A DNA stretch of 64,000 nt. Origin: Arachidicoccus ginsenosidivorans. GTDB taxonomy: Bacteria > Bacteroidota > Bacteroidia > Chitinophagales > Chitinophagaceae. Position 1 is the stretch's first letter. Each line of letters starts with the position of its first letter. Made by a program: the position numbers and the translations under genes. Under the pieces are notes generated by a model. That model had not been told where the DNA came from. It saw nothing but the letters and a program-made list of their open reading frames with translations, and did not search any database. The stretch lies in contig NZ_CP042434.1 of assembly GCF_007971385.1 (NCBI RefSeq), positions 4,154,001-4,218,000 on the forward strand, written 5' to 3'. Positions 49,468 through 59,388 of this stretch are shown piece after piece.

Positions 49468-51828
49468 TTATTGTACAATAGCTGTATTGGATACGGAAAA
49501 CGGCCTGTCCTGTTCACTGGTTGCGCGCTTTTTATTGGGTGTTGTACTCATTTCCAGAACAAGTTTACCGCCCTTCATGATCTGTTGATTGGTAATATAG
49601 TTTTTGGTGAAAGGCTTGCCATTCAGCGTCGCATTTTCAATATATACATGCTGGGCATCATTGTTTTTAGCGATGATCTGAAAGGTTTTGCCATTTTCCA
49701 GATGAAGCGTCGTCTTTTGAAATAAGGGACTGCCAATGACATACTCATTGGTGCCCGGGCATACGCTATAAAAACCCATGGCACTCAGCACATACCAGGA
49801 AGATGTCTGACCTTGATCCTCATCGCCTGGATAACCGTTCTCCGTGCTGTTATACATGCGGCGCATGATCTCTCTTACATGTTGTTGGGTTTTCCAGGGC
49901 TGGCCTGCATAATCATATAAATAGGCCATATGCTGTATAGGTTGGTTGCCGTGCGCGTATTGGCCCATATTGGCCTGCACCATTTCTGTCATCTCGTGGA
50001 TCATCCCACCATACGTACCGACTTTTACATCATTTTTTACGGTGAATACAGAATCTAATTTAGCGGTGAAGGCCTCATCACCACCAATGAGGTGAATCAG
50101 TCCTTTAATGTCATGGAACACCGACCAGACCCAATGCCAGCCATTGCCCTCTGTAAAAGGACCTCCCCATTCTATCGGGTCAAAGTTTTTGCTCCACTCG
50201 CCTTTTGCATTGCGCCCTTGCATAAATCCGGTCAGTGGATTGAAGACATTTTTGTAGTTGAAGATTTTGCTGCCAAATATCTTTTCATATTTGGTCTGGC
50301 CGGTCGCCTTGGCCAGTGTATAGGCGCAAAAATCATCATAGGCATATTCCAGGGTTTTAGCAGTGGCTTCCCTGACCTCTGGATAAGGAACATACCCTAA
50401 TTTGTTATAATATTTATAGCCATCGCGGCCATTGGCAGGTCCCCAGGGGCCTTTATTGTTGGCCTCGTGATAATAGGCGTCCAATGCCTGCTTGGGATCG
50501 AAACTATGAATGCCTTTAGCCCAGGCGTCTGCCAAAAGGGAAATCGCGTGATTGCCCAGCATACTGCCCTGTTCATTGGGGAAAGACCAGGATGGCAACC
50601 AGCCGCACTGTTTTTGTGCTTCCAGTAATTCTACCATATAACGACCTTCCTGCCTTGGATATAACAAGGCATTCAGTGGGAACTGCGCCCTGAAAGTATC
50701 CCAAAAGCCAGTATCCGTAAAAATATAGCCATAATGGATTTTACCATCATAAGGACTGAAATAATAGGGCCTTCCACTGGCATCTATTTCATAAAATTTT
50801 CTGGAAAACAAACTGGCCCTGAAATAACAACTGTAAAAAGTCTTTAAATCCTCCTGGGTGCCACCTTCCATGGTAATAATACCCAGGTGTTTATTCCAGA
50901 CGCTGGCGGCTTTTTTCCTAGTCGCTTCCAGGTTTTTATCCGGTCCTAATTCTCTTTTTAGGTTCAGGGCTGCTTGTTCAGCACTGATATAAGAAGAAGC
51001 TACCTTGATCTGAACGGTCGTGCCGGGGGCGAACTGCAGGTAAGCCCCTACCCCTTCGCCTGTCGCTTTTTTTTGCCCGGCCTGTTTGGTGTCATGGTGA
51101 TTTTCCCAGGTGCCATAACTTAAGATGGGCTGATCAAGTTTAGCGATAAAGTAGCTTTTCCAGCCTTTTTGGAATCCCCTGCCATTATTGACAAATCCCG
51201 TAAGTGTTTTGCCGTCTGGATCAATTTTGACACCACTAAGCCCTGTATAACCGTCGAGTATCAAGTAAGCAGCGTGACCTTTTGGAAAACTAAATCTTAA
51301 ATGTGCACCTCTTGTGCTGGGTGACAATTCTGTTTGAATGCCATTATCAAAAGTGACGCTGTAATAATTAGGCTTTGCCACCTCATGATCGTGACTGAAT
51401 TTGGTGGCCCGTCTGTCTTCATTAACCACTAGTGAATCAATAACCGGCATAAAAGAAAACACCGCATAGTCATTGGTCCAGGAGCTGCATTGATGCGCCT
51501 GCTGGAAACCGCGGATCGTATTTTTAGTATATTGATATTTCCAGCCGTCTCCGTTTTTCCCGGTTTGAGGGGTCCAGGTATGCATCCCGAAGGGAAGTGC
51601 CGTTGTGGGATAAGTGTTTCCGTGCGTTAATTTGAAGGAAGAATTCGTGCCTTGCAAAGTATTGACGTAGTCAACTAACTGTTTTTTGTGGTGTTGAGCG
51701 GCAGCTGAATAGCTTATGATGGAACAAGCCATAGCCAGCGCTGCAGTCCTTGTGGCCATCATCAATACCGGTCGCTTAATTGCAGATAGCCTTGAACTTG
51801 ATTTTGGTGTAAATACGCTAATGGGCAT
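49468..51828 (-). CDS. GH92 family alpha-mannosidase
   Basis: A 786-aa glycoside hydrolase of family 92 with a signal peptide (ending SYSAAAQHHKK). Diagnostic blocks are VNTLQGTNSSFKLTHGNTYPTTALPFGM (about 53-80), GFQQAHQCSSWTNDYAVFSFMP, FWDTFRAQFPLN and AQKQCGWLPSWSFPNE. Near residue 670 is GDEDQGQTSSWYVLSAMGFYSV, which carries the Glu/Asp pair of the calcium-dependent inverting site. It is exported and would trim alpha-mannose from N-glycans or yeast mannan. It sits next to the sensor genes, and so is a likely target of that system. Confidence 0.9.
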   Translation of the reverse strand: MPISVFTPKSSSRLSAIKRPVLMMATRTAALAMACSIISYSAAAQHHKKQLVDYVNTLQGTNSSFKLTHGNTYPTTALPFGMHTWTPQTGKNGDGWKYQYTKNTIRGFQQAHQCSSWTNDYAVFSFMPVIDSLVVNEDRRATKFSHDHEVAKPNYYSVTFDNGIQTELSPSTRGAHLRFSFPKGHAAYLILDGYTGLSGVKIDPDGKTLTGFVNNGRGFQKGWKSYFIAKLDQPILSYGTWENHHDTKQAGQKKATGEGVGAYLQFAPGTTVQIKVASSYISAEQAALNLKRELGPDKNLEATRKKAASVWNKHLGIITMEGGTQEDLKTFYSCYFRASLFSRKFYEIDASGRPYYFSPYDGKIHYGYIFTDTGFWDTFRAQFPLNALLYPRQEGRYMVELLEAQKQCGWLPSWSFPNEQGSMLGNHAISLLADAWAKGIHSFDPKQALDAYYHEANNKGPWGPANGRDGYKYYNKLGYVPYPEVREATAKTLEYAYDDFCAYTLAKATGQTKYEKIFGSKIFNYKNVFNPLTGFMQGRNAKGEWSKNFDPIEWGGPFTEGNGWHWVWSVFHDIKGLIHLIGGDEAFTAKLDSVFTVKNDVKVGTYGGMIHEMTEMVQANMGQYAHGNQPIQHMAYLYDYAGQPWKTQQHVREIMRRMYNSTENGYPGDEDQGQTSSWYVLSAMGFYSVCPGTNEYVIGSPLFQKTTLHLENGKTFQIIAKNNDAQHVYIENATLNGKPFTKNYITNQQIMKGGKLVLEMSTTPNKKRATSEQDRPFSVSNTAIVQ

Positions 51829-52043
51829 AATAGTTGGGTTTTGAATTGTTCAACAGAAGGTAACAATTACCTCTATTGGTACAATTTTGATGAATGTCTT
51901 AAGTTGCGTTCAGTAAGCATTCAAAAATAATTAAAAATTGTAAAGCATTCCCGGCTTAAGTTTCTGTTTGCATTTAAATAGCAAGCCCGGAACTTAAGGT
52001 GTTTGCCATAAATGCCGGGTTGCCATTCGTTTAGAAGCCAAAA

Positions 52044-54581
52044 TTATTTTTTGTGATGTAACCAGTAATTAAATGCCTGCATGTAATAGCCGCCTACTAC
52101 ACTTCTGGCCTGAAAGTTTTGTTGTCGGCCATCTTTTGTGTCATGCCAGTCACTGAGTGGAACCCTGCTGGGTGTCTCACTAATGTAACGGATAAGCGGG
52201 CGCATAAACTGCTCAAATGTATGTTTATCCGCTGACATGGTGGCCGACCACATGATCCAGTCTGATTTTGTGTAGCTTTTTCTGCTATCCAATGGCACAC
52301 CGTACCTGTTTTGGCGCTTCAAGTAATAACTGATTTCTTTTTTATAAACTTCTTGTGGGAATATGTTGAAATCCAGTACTTTATCCCAAACCAGGTTGTA
52401 TTTTTGACTCCAGGTGCCTTTGTTTTCAAAGCTCAGCGTATAGTGATCCCCGTCATCAGCCAACTGCATCCATTTAGGGACCATGCTTTTTGCCAGTGCA
52501 ATGTATTTTTGGGCAGTTGCTTTTTCGCCTAACTCTTCAGCCAGGTATCCATAGCTGCGCAGCGCCATAATGGCTTTAGCGGATAGATTGACATTTCTTG
52601 CCAGGTGACCTGCGAAGTCATCTGTACACAACTGATTAGCAGGATCAAATCCGGCTTTAGCCAGGTAATCGGCCCAAATAGAGATTGTTTTCCAATGCTT
52701 TTTTGCAAAGTTGGCATTGCCATCTACTTTGGCAATGGCTGCCGCCAGAATAACCATATTACCTGCTTCTTCGACGGGCATATCCTCTCCATAAGTCTGG
52801 CCATTGGCAATGGGATAAGTCCCCAGATCATGGGCAGAATAAGGCTTGGTCCACTTGCCACTTTCGCTGTAGTAGAAGATGCCCCGCATCATACCTTTAA
52901 GTAATTCCGTGTTGTACATTAAGTATAAAGGCGCAGAAGGATAGGTCAGATCAACGGTATTAATAGAACCATTGGAAAAGTTTTCCTTGGAAAGAAATAG
53001 CAACTCTTTTTGAGGACTTTCCACAATATTGTGGGCGGCGATACTTTGACGATAAGCCAAAATGGCTAATCTGGCATAATCTTCTCCGCCGGCGATCTGT
53101 AGCTCCTGACGAATCCTTTGATCTTCTTTTTGAACAAGTCCCATAACGGCACTATAATCACCGGCAGCTTTTTGCATCAGATCAGGGAAATTGCCTTTGC
53201 CATCGCGGTTCCACCAGGGTCTTAAATTGGTATGGAAATATTGAATCGCATATCCTTCGTCATAGCCGAGTAGCATGTGACCGGTTGCAAAATGACTGGC
53301 ATCGGTCGTCCCAAGATTTACGGTTGTATTCAGGCTTAATTGTTTGCCATTAAGAGTCGTTGTATTAGAAGCACTGGCAGAGGGACCGCCTTTTAAAAAT
53401 TCAGAGATGCCTTTCATTACACTACTGCTAAGTGATTGCTTTGTATGATTGGCGGCAGCGCCAACATAAAAATACCCCCAGTCAATACGAACATCATCGC
53501 CTTTTTTGCCAAGAACAGGTTGTGCTACGGTGCCAACTTTCAGCAAATCAAGTGAACCGTTTTTAAGCCCCATTGCCTGAACCGGCTGATCAGGGGTATT
53601 GACAGCAATATCAGAGCTGGCACTCAGGTATACTTCGGCCTGGTGTTTTTTGCCATCTTTGCTGCTCACTTTATAGGTAATATAAGATATCGGACGGGTC
53701 AGTATATCAAGGTGTTGTAATAATAAAGGGGAAGTAAAGGTGACCGCCAGATTAACATCACCACAATCAAATTGATAAATGGTCTGCATGGCTTCAATTT
53801 TTACAGATTTTTGCTTAGCCACGTCTATGGTTGTATTATAATCAGATTGCCTCTCTCTGGAAAGGCCAATGTCAAAATAGCGGCCTCCGGCCGTATTTCT
53901 GACGTGGGCTGCCAGTACATTCGTGCCTTTTTGCAGGTATTTTGTCAGTTTATTATTAAAATCACTGTATTCGAAGTGTTCCTGCCAACCTTCTTTTTGA
54001 TAAATCTTATGACCATTCAGGTATAAAACAATATTGTCATCGTGACGCAGTTTGATTTTTAAACCTTGCATGTCCGCTCCGTTGTAATCAAAAGTCCTTC
54101 TGATCCAGATATCGTCCGTATTCCAGTTGGTACGTGCTGTCTTTTGATCATCAGATATTGGCAGCAACCCCGTTTGCCAGTCACTGGTGGATGCGTCCGG
54201 TTCCTGCCAGTTCGCTGCCGGCTGTTTTGTAGTATAAGAAACCTGAACATTTGCACTTTGGTCCCCTGCAGGCGCAATCGTGGTATAGGCTTTTACTTCC
54301 TTGCCCATAAAACGGTAATATTTGTCATCTACCTTCAAAATACCAATGAGGGATTGCCTTTTGCCTGTCCAGTGTACAGTAGAACCGTCTGTTAATACAT
54401 CCTTGTTACTCCAGATACTAAAATATGGGGTATGTGTAATCAGTGGATAACTGGGCGCCAGCTGCCCGGTTGTTTGTGCGATGGCGCCAGTACTGCTGGT
54501 GATCCCCAAAACGACAGATCCGGCCACTGCTGCCTGTTTGACTACTCTTTGAATCGTTCTGGTCAATTTGCGTGCATTCAT
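52044..54581 (-). CDS. DUF4965/DUF5127 glutaminase-like protein
   Basis: An 845-aa exported protein (signal region to about residue 36, ending TGAIAQ). It begins with PLITHTPYFSIWSNKDVLTDGSTVHWTG, typical of the family. A beta-rich DUF5127-like middle part follows. The DUF4965/DUF1793 helical barrel (about 460-840) contains DYARLAILAYRQSIAAHNIVE, EEAGNMVILAAAIAKVDGN and SYTKSDWIMWSATM. Members are annotated as glutaminases, though most Bacteroidota copies are of uncertain substrate and lie in glycan loci. Its position beside GH92 suggests a glycan or glycoprotein role. The start at 54581 gives the best signal peptide. Confidence 0.82.
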   Translation of the reverse strand: MNARKLTRTIQRVVKQAAVAGSVVLGITSSTGAIAQTTGQLAPSYPLITHTPYFSIWSNKDVLTDGSTVHWTGKRQSLIGILKVDDKYYRFMGKEVKAYTTIAPAGDQSANVQVSYTTKQPAANWQEPDASTSDWQTGLLPISDDQKTARTNWNTDDIWIRRTFDYNGADMQGLKIKLRHDDNIVLYLNGHKIYQKEGWQEHFEYSDFNNKLTKYLQKGTNVLAAHVRNTAGGRYFDIGLSRERQSDYNTTIDVAKQKSVKIEAMQTIYQFDCGDVNLAVTFTSPLLLQHLDILTRPISYITYKVSSKDGKKHQAEVYLSASSDIAVNTPDQPVQAMGLKNGSLDLLKVGTVAQPVLGKKGDDVRIDWGYFYVGAAANHTKQSLSSSVMKGISEFLKGGPSASASNTTTLNGKQLSLNTTVNLGTTDASHFATGHMLLGYDEGYAIQYFHTNLRPWWNRDGKGNFPDLMQKAAGDYSAVMGLVQKEDQRIRQELQIAGGEDYARLAILAYRQSIAAHNIVESPQKELLFLSKENFSNGSINTVDLTYPSAPLYLMYNTELLKGMMRGIFYYSESGKWTKPYSAHDLGTYPIANGQTYGEDMPVEEAGNMVILAAAIAKVDGNANFAKKHWKTISIWADYLAKAGFDPANQLCTDDFAGHLARNVNLSAKAIMALRSYGYLAEELGEKATAQKYIALAKSMVPKWMQLADDGDHYTLSFENKGTWSQKYNLVWDKVLDFNIFPQEVYKKEISYYLKRQNRYGVPLDSRKSYTKSDWIMWSATMSADKHTFEQFMRPLIRYISETPSRVPLSDWHDTKDGRQQNFQARSVVGGYYMQAFNYWLHHKK

Positions 54582-54920
54582 GAATTTTGATAATTTGCGT
54601 TTACTCTTTAATTGTATTTATATTTCAGCAGGATTCAGTTAAGCTGGAAGTGGTTTTTACCAGACTTGTGCATATTTTGCGTGAGGCTGGTTACCCGTTT
54701 CCACCAATCAGGCTACAAATTTGACTGAATTACACTTTTTAGACGGTCTTTCCTGTCTCAAAAATTTGCATATTTGTTTCAACTCGTCAGAACTTCTGAA
54801 AAAAGAACAAATAATCACATGGTTTTTCAGAAAATGATTTGCAGGATAACAGAAGTATAACCCTAAAACCTCGAGAATTGTTTTATTTTCACACAATTAT
54901 TGAAATTTAAGTATAAGCAG
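54582..54920. other. divergent promoter region
   Basis: About 340 bases between two divergently transcribed genes. It must hold both promoters. No hairpin or gene was seen. Confidence 0.45.
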
Positions 54921-55778
54921 ATGAAACGAATCCTATTTTTGATCACCATGTTTGCGGGTACAGTGATGGTATATGGCCAAAAGCGGCAGACTAGCTTTCC
55001 AGGAACCAAACTTTTACTCGATAGTAGCTGGCAAATCACGCCCCGTATACAAGAACGGGAGATTCGCTATCTGGATAGTGGAGGTAAAAAGGTCGTCGTA
55101 CAAGTAATTAAAGCCAGACTTAAAAAAAACAGGCTATTACTGGAAGCAGCCACTCCAAATAATAAAGACCAGTTCAGTCGCCAGGTAGTACCAGAAGAAA
55201 TGCAGGCCGAAAGCAGCCCTGACAGAGAGGTTTTAGCCGGTGTAAATGCTGACTTTTTTAATATGAAGAACGGAACGCCATTAGGGCCCGTTGTAAAGGA
55301 TCGGACAGTCATCAAGGGGACGGGTAGACAAATGGTGGCATTTGTCGGTGTTTTAAAATCGGGGCGTATAATCATGGGGGATTCTTTACTTTTTATAAAA
55401 AAGGCTTCAAAATTGACAGAGGCGCTGGGGGCAAGACCCTTACTATTAAAAGATGGAAAGTTACTTGCGCAGGATAGCAGTAGTCTAAGTAAGGTACACC
55501 ACCCAAGAACTGCTTTTGGCCTTTCAGGCAAGCAAACGGTCTATTTGGTAACCGTCGATGGTAGACAACCTGAGTTCAGCAATGGGATATCATTAACCGA
55601 TCTGGGTATATTAATGCGTTTTCTAGGTGCTGAAAATGCCGTCAATCTGGATGGCGGCGGTTCAACGACTATGATTGTAAAACAACCGGGCACCGATCAA
55701 TATAAAGTACGCAACAGTCCTTCAGGAAAAATGCTGCGGCCTGTTGCAAACAGTTGGATACTGGTCAGAAAACGTTAG
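54921..55778 (+). CDS. Phosphodiester glycosidase family protein (NAGPA-like)
   Basis: A 285-aa exported protein (signal ending MVYGQKR). It matches the phosphodiester glycosidase family related to N-acetylglucosamine-1-phosphodiester alpha-N-acetylglucosaminidase. Blocks are VLAGVNADFFNMKNGTPLGPVVKD, HPRTAFGLSGKQTVYLVTVDGRQPEFSNGISLTDLGILM and the family signature NAVNLDGGGSTTMIV near the C-terminus. The ATG at 54921 is chosen over the TTG at 54900 for the signal peptide. It may uncover phosphorylated or GlcNAc-capped glycans. A lipoprotein gene follows 41 bases later on the same strand. Confidence 0.85.
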   Translation: MKRILFLITMFAGTVMVYGQKRQTSFPGTKLLLDSSWQITPRIQEREIRYLDSGGKKVVVQVIKARLKKNRLLLEAATPNNKDQFSRQVVPEEMQAESSPDREVLAGVNADFFNMKNGTPLGPVVKDRTVIKGTGRQMVAFVGVLKSGRIIMGDSLLFIKKASKLTEALGARPLLLKDGKLLAQDSSSLSKVHHPRTAFGLSGKQTVYLVTVDGRQPEFSNGISLTDLGILMRFLGAENAVNLDGGGSTTMIVKQPGTDQYKVRNSPSGKMLRPVANSWILVRKR

Positions 55779-55819
55779 TTTTGAGGCGTTCTATAAGGTG
55801 TTAATTTTATTTATAATGA

Positions 55820-56473
55820 ATGGTAAATAGAAACAAGATACAATTAGTTAAGTATTTGCCTCGCAAATTAAGGGGTACTGCGGTGATAACCTTTTTATTG
55901 ATTTTTGTTTTGCAAGGTTGTATCACTTCGCAAAAGATGATAGATGCCGTCCATGGTCACTATTATCAATATAAATTTTCCATGCGGCAATCCGATTCCC
56001 GCAAAAAAGCCCTTTGGGAAAATCGCGGCGTAAAACTGCTACTTGTCCCTGATTATAATAGGATTAATTTTTCGCTGGAAAATCATTCTGGGGCACCTGT
56101 TGAAATTATCTGGACCCAAAGCAGTATGGTGCAATTAAATGACAGCTCTGCTGTCATCCACGGCGGGATTTCGCTCAATTCAAATCCCAGAGCGCAGGCG
56201 CCTTCAGTGATCGCTAATGGCCAAAGCCTGCAGGATTTTATTCTTCCTTTACTGCTGATTGAAATAAATGGTAAAACACTTTCCATTCGGGATCTATATC
56301 CAGAAAAGGATGATGAATTGTCTGAGAAAAATGACTGGATCATGCACCTGATTGGACAAGATTTGTTTAAGCTTTATTTGGTACTGAAAATTAACGGACA
56401 GCAGCAGCAACTGGCTTTTACCTTTTATCCTGTTGAAATCATGCGTGGTGCGCACTCTTTTAAAAATAAATAA
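55820..56473 (+). CDS. Hypothetical lipoprotein
   Basis: A 217-aa protein. A hydrophobic segment and lipobox (LLIFVLQGCITSQK, Cys about 34) mark it as a lipoprotein. The mature part has mixed beta content, with PDYNRINFSLENHSGAPVEIIW and LKINGQQQQLAFTFYPVEIM. No family was recognised. It follows the phosphodiester glycosidase closely, so both may be in one operon with a cell-envelope role. The function is unknown. Confidence 0.6.
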   Translation: MVNRNKIQLVKYLPRKLRGTAVITFLLIFVLQGCITSQKMIDAVHGHYYQYKFSMRQSDSRKKALWENRGVKLLLVPDYNRINFSLENHSGAPVEIIWTQSSMVQLNDSSAVIHGGISLNSNPRAQAPSVIANGQSLQDFILPLLLIEINGKTLSIRDLYPEKDDELSEKNDWIMHLIGQDLFKLYLVLKINGQQQQLAFTFYPVEIMRGAHSFKNK

Positions 56474-56637
56474 TAAGCTGATGACGATCAAGCTTCTTTA
56501 TTTCGTTATAACCATATATTCCTTAAAAATGTACTGGCAGTTTAGTTATATATAGCGGTAAGGCCTTCCCCGCCTATCCGGTCTACAAGGTGCGATCATA
56601 TGCGGTATCTTAATTTTGAAAATTGAAAAGTATTATT

Positions 56638-57558
56638 ATGACTAGTAGCATTAAAACGAGTCGCATTGTGTGTCTGGTTGTAAGCCTTGTCGTATGCTCT
56701 TTATTTTCTCTTTTGACTTTCGGTCAAAATCAAAACGCAAAAACGAATCCTAAGCAAGTGCTTACCCCTGTTGCCCGTAACGGGTTTTTACAGGTCAAAG
56801 GATCGCGTCTTGTTAATCACGCAGGACAGGTCGTCGCACTGCACGGCGTAAGTTATGGCTGGCATAATTTCTGGCCCAGATTCTATAATCCTCAAAGTGT
56901 AGGTTGGCTGGCAAAAGACTGGCATGTATCTGTGGTGCGGGCGGCTATCGGTGTAGGACCTAAAGGGGCTATATCGATGATCCGGCAGCCGCCCTTAAGG
57001 CGGCTGAGGCAGTGATAAAAGGAGCTATTGATAATGGCATCTATGTTATCGTAGACTGGCATTCTCATAATATTAACCTGGACCCTGCGGGGCAGTTCTT
57101 TAGCTACATTGCCCAAAAGTATCATGGCTATCCCAATATTATCTATGAAGTTTTCAACGAACCAGATGAGGAAAGCTGGCCCGATGTAAAGGCTTATGCA
57201 GAAAAAATAATTGGCGTTATTCGTCAGTATGACCCCAAGAATGTCATCCTGGTGGGTTGCCCACATTGGGATCAGGATATTAACCTGCCGGCTAAGGATC
57301 CCATTAAAGGCTATCAAAACTTAATGTACACGTTGCATTTTTATGCAGCTACTCATAAGCAGGCATTAAGAACCAGGTGCGAACAGGCTATTTTACAAGG
57401 GTTGCCGGTGTTTATATCAGAATCTGCTGGTATGGAAGCCTCAGGTAATGGTAAAATGGATTATGCCGCGTGGCATAAATGGATCAACTTTGCAGATAAG
57501 CATCACCTATCCTGGGTCGTCTGGTCTATTTCTGATAAGGACGAAACTTGCTCCATGT
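56638..57558 (+). pseudogene. GH5 glycosidase, 5' part (frameshifted and interrupted by an insertion)
   Basis: The 5' part of a GH5 enzyme with a signal peptide (ending LTFGQNQ) and the family start GRLVNHAGQVVALHGVSYGWHNF-like block. The catalytic acid/base Glu is in YEVFNEPDEES, and the nucleophile Glu in PVFISESAGM. After the DETCSM codons the sequence changes into the left end of an inserted element at 57559. Adding one G to the GGGG run at 56965-56968 restores RAAIGVGPKGGYIDDP. The missing 3' part lies at 61077-61228. The joined gene of 357 codons plus stop fits a whole GH5 cellulase-like enzyme. The ATG at 56638 is preferred over the TTG at 56623. Confidence 0.85.
57551..57558. repeat. 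8-bp target-site duplication, left copy
   Basis: CTCCATGT occurs here and again at 61069-61076, exactly flanking the inserted DNA. In the joined GH5 gene a single copy is read within CSML codons, so this is a duplication. Eight bases is the usual length for IS66. Confidence 0.85.
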
Positions 57559-57700
57559 GTTACTACTCAGCTAGGCCTAATTGCCTAACCTACGCATCGG
57601 GGTTCTCAGACTCTTCCAGTGAAGACGCCTCGTCCCATTTTTGTTTAATGTCCGGCTTGGTAACCAAACCAGACAATTTCTTTAGTCCTTCATTGAGGAT
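57559..57700 (-). ncRNA. possible omega RNA at the TnpB 3' end
   Basis: TnpB nucleases use an RNA made from the 3' end of their gene and the adjoining element end. Here that region contains a hairpin (TAGGC / GCCTA around AATTAG near 57569-57586) just after the TnpB stop. The expected guide would be the sequence left of 57559, that is GH5 gene DNA. This is an inference from the family and no RNA evidence exists. Confidence 0.3.
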
Positions 57701-58774
57701 ATTGATCGCTGCATTGACGTCCCTATCATGCTGATGATGACAGGTAGTACAAGTCCAGTTTCTATCACTAAGTTTCAGGTCTTGCTTTATAGCACCACAC
57801 GCTGAGCAGGTTTTGCTGGATGGAAAAAATCGGTCCACCTTCGCAAAGGTGCGGCCATACCATTCAGACTTGTATTCCAGCTGCGTTAATAGCTTACCTA
57901 AGGAAGCGTCTGATAACGCTTTGGCTATGCAATGATTTTGCATAAGGTTTTTAACAGACAAGTCCTCTGTAATGATTATATCGTTGTTCTTGATAATATC
58001 ACTACTTATATTATGAAGACAGGTTTCCCTCAGTTGTCTGATGCGTTCATGTAGCCTGGCTATTTTTAGCCGCTGTTTTCTGCTACTGTTGCTTCCCTTT
58101 TGTTTTATAGATAATCGTCTCTGTTCATATTTTACTTTATTCTCCAGCTTTTTAAGCGCATGGATGTTTGCATATTTTTTACCAGAGGATAGGATACAGG
58201 ATTCCTTAATCCCGACATCCACTCCAACCGCATTACCCGTTTTGTCGTACTGCTCTCTTGGTACTTCGCAGGTAAAAGAGGCGTAGTATTTTCCAGTGGT
58301 TGATTTACTGATATGTAAATATAATATTTTGCCTTTAATTTCCCGGCTTAAGTTGATTTTTATCCCCGTTTTTAGTTTTGGAATATATAATAAATCTTCC
58401 TCCACCCGGAATCCCTGTTGAATCTTGATACATTGCCTGGAATTTTTACACTTGAACTTGGGATACTTTGCCTTTTTACTAAAAAAATTCTTAAAAGCGC
58501 TATCTACATTCTTGGCTGCCATCTGTAGTGGCTGAGACATGGCTTTCCCCAACCATTTGGTCTCTTCCTGTCTTTTCAGGACAGGAAGGATTTTGGTGGT
58601 ATCAAAATAGGATAAGGACTTACCTTCTTCTTTGAATGCCTTCTGCCTTAATTCCAGAACCTTATTAAAAACATACCTGCAACAGCCGAAATTGTTAGCC
58701 AAATGGGTAACCTGGTCACCTTTTGGGTAAATCCTGAACTTAAAAGCTTTTAAATATGTTTTTGACTGCTTCAT
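57590..58774 (-). CDS. tnpB: TnpB RNA-guided nuclease / IS200-IS605 accessory protein
   Basis: A 394-aa TnpB. A helix-turn-helix-like N-terminus (FKFRIYPKGDQVTHLANNFGCCRYVFN) is followed by OrfB sequence. RuvC residues are visible: Asp186 in GVDVGIK, Glu270 in IIITEDL, and Asp350/352 in HDRDVNAAINIL. A zinc finger uses Cys323/326 and Cys342/345. All core residues are kept, so it may be active. No TnpA is present. It lies inside the IS66-like element, near its left end, on the opposite strand to the transposase. The frame is full length. Confidence 0.88.
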   Translation of the reverse strand: MKQSKTYLKAFKFRIYPKGDQVTHLANNFGCCRYVFNKVLELRQKAFKEEGKSLSYFDTTKILPVLKRQEETKWLGKAMSQPLQMAAKNVDSAFKNFFSKKAKYPKFKCKNSRQCIKIQQGFRVEEDLLYIPKLKTGIKINLSREIKGKILYLHISKSTTGKYYASFTCEVPREQYDKTGNAVGVDVGIKESCILSSGKKYANIHALKKLENKVKYEQRRLSIKQKGSNSSRKQRLKIARLHERIRQLRETCLHNISSDIIKNNDIIITEDLSVKNLMQNHCIAKALSDASLGKLLTQLEYKSEWYGRTFAKVDRFFPSSKTCSACGAIKQDLKLSDRNWTCTTCHHQHDRDVNAAINILNEGLKKLSGLVTKPDIKQKWDEASSLEESENPDA

Positions 58775-59097
58775 TTAATGACTACGGCTGAATAACAATC
58801 CCAAATTTATAATACAATAATTACACAATACTGACTATTAAGCCTTAACTGTAAGCTTAAATCAGCTGTTTGTTTAAACGTAATTGGGTTAATAAAAAAA
58901 ATCAGTAACTGGCAATAGGTTCCATATTTTTCAATAGGCAAGACAAAAATAAATAATAATCGTGAATAAAAAAGTTTTTTTTTAGATTTATTTCTTGAGC
59001 GAAGCAGTTATTTATAATTCAGGGGATCAATCAAAGATTAATACACGTAATATCAAGTATTTATATATATATTAATTATTTCTAACTATTCAGCTCC
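58775..59097. other. gene-free stretch within the element
   Basis: About 320 A/T-rich bases between the TnpB start and the IS630 fragment. No gene or strong repeat was found. It may hold the TnpB promoter. Confidence 0.45.
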
Positions 59098-59370
59098 TTA
59101 ATTGGCAGGACGACCAGTCGGCCCTTCAACGCCATAATTTTTTAGCAACCTTTGACATTGCCTAATTTTTAAATCAACACCCAAATTTTGTGTGATGTAT
59201 TTGGAAAGTAATGTTCCATTCCATTGTTTAGCATTTAGGCCAACTTTCCCTGGTGTCCTCTTTACTACTTTTCCAATTTTCGTTAACTGAGCTTGTGTCA
59301 ATCTTGTTTTTCTTCCTTTCCCTGGTTGGTCCCGTAAAGTTTCAATATCCTTAGTTTTATTAATTTTATT
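59098..59370 (-). pseudogene. IS630-like transposase N-terminal fragment
   Basis: A short helix-turn-helix stretch, including RDQPGKGRKTRLTQAQLTKI and TLLSKYITQNLGVDLKIRQCQRLLKNYG, looks like the N-terminal winged domain of an IS630 transposase. It stops at 59098 right after GRPAN, before any DDE domain. The frame stays open upstream into the IS66 transposase gene, so its own 5' end is not defined. It is probably a remnant. Confidence 0.55.
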
Positions 59371-59388
59371 TACCCAGTGAATAGCAAA

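Noticed and set aside
54900..54920. TTG start for the phosphodiester glycosidase
   Set aside because: The ATG at 54921 directly opens a good signal peptide. The upstream residues add only a charged stretch.
57559..57734. Continuation of the GH5 frame past 57558
   Set aside because: Those codons are the antisense of the TnpB 3' end. The true GH5 tail lies at 61077.
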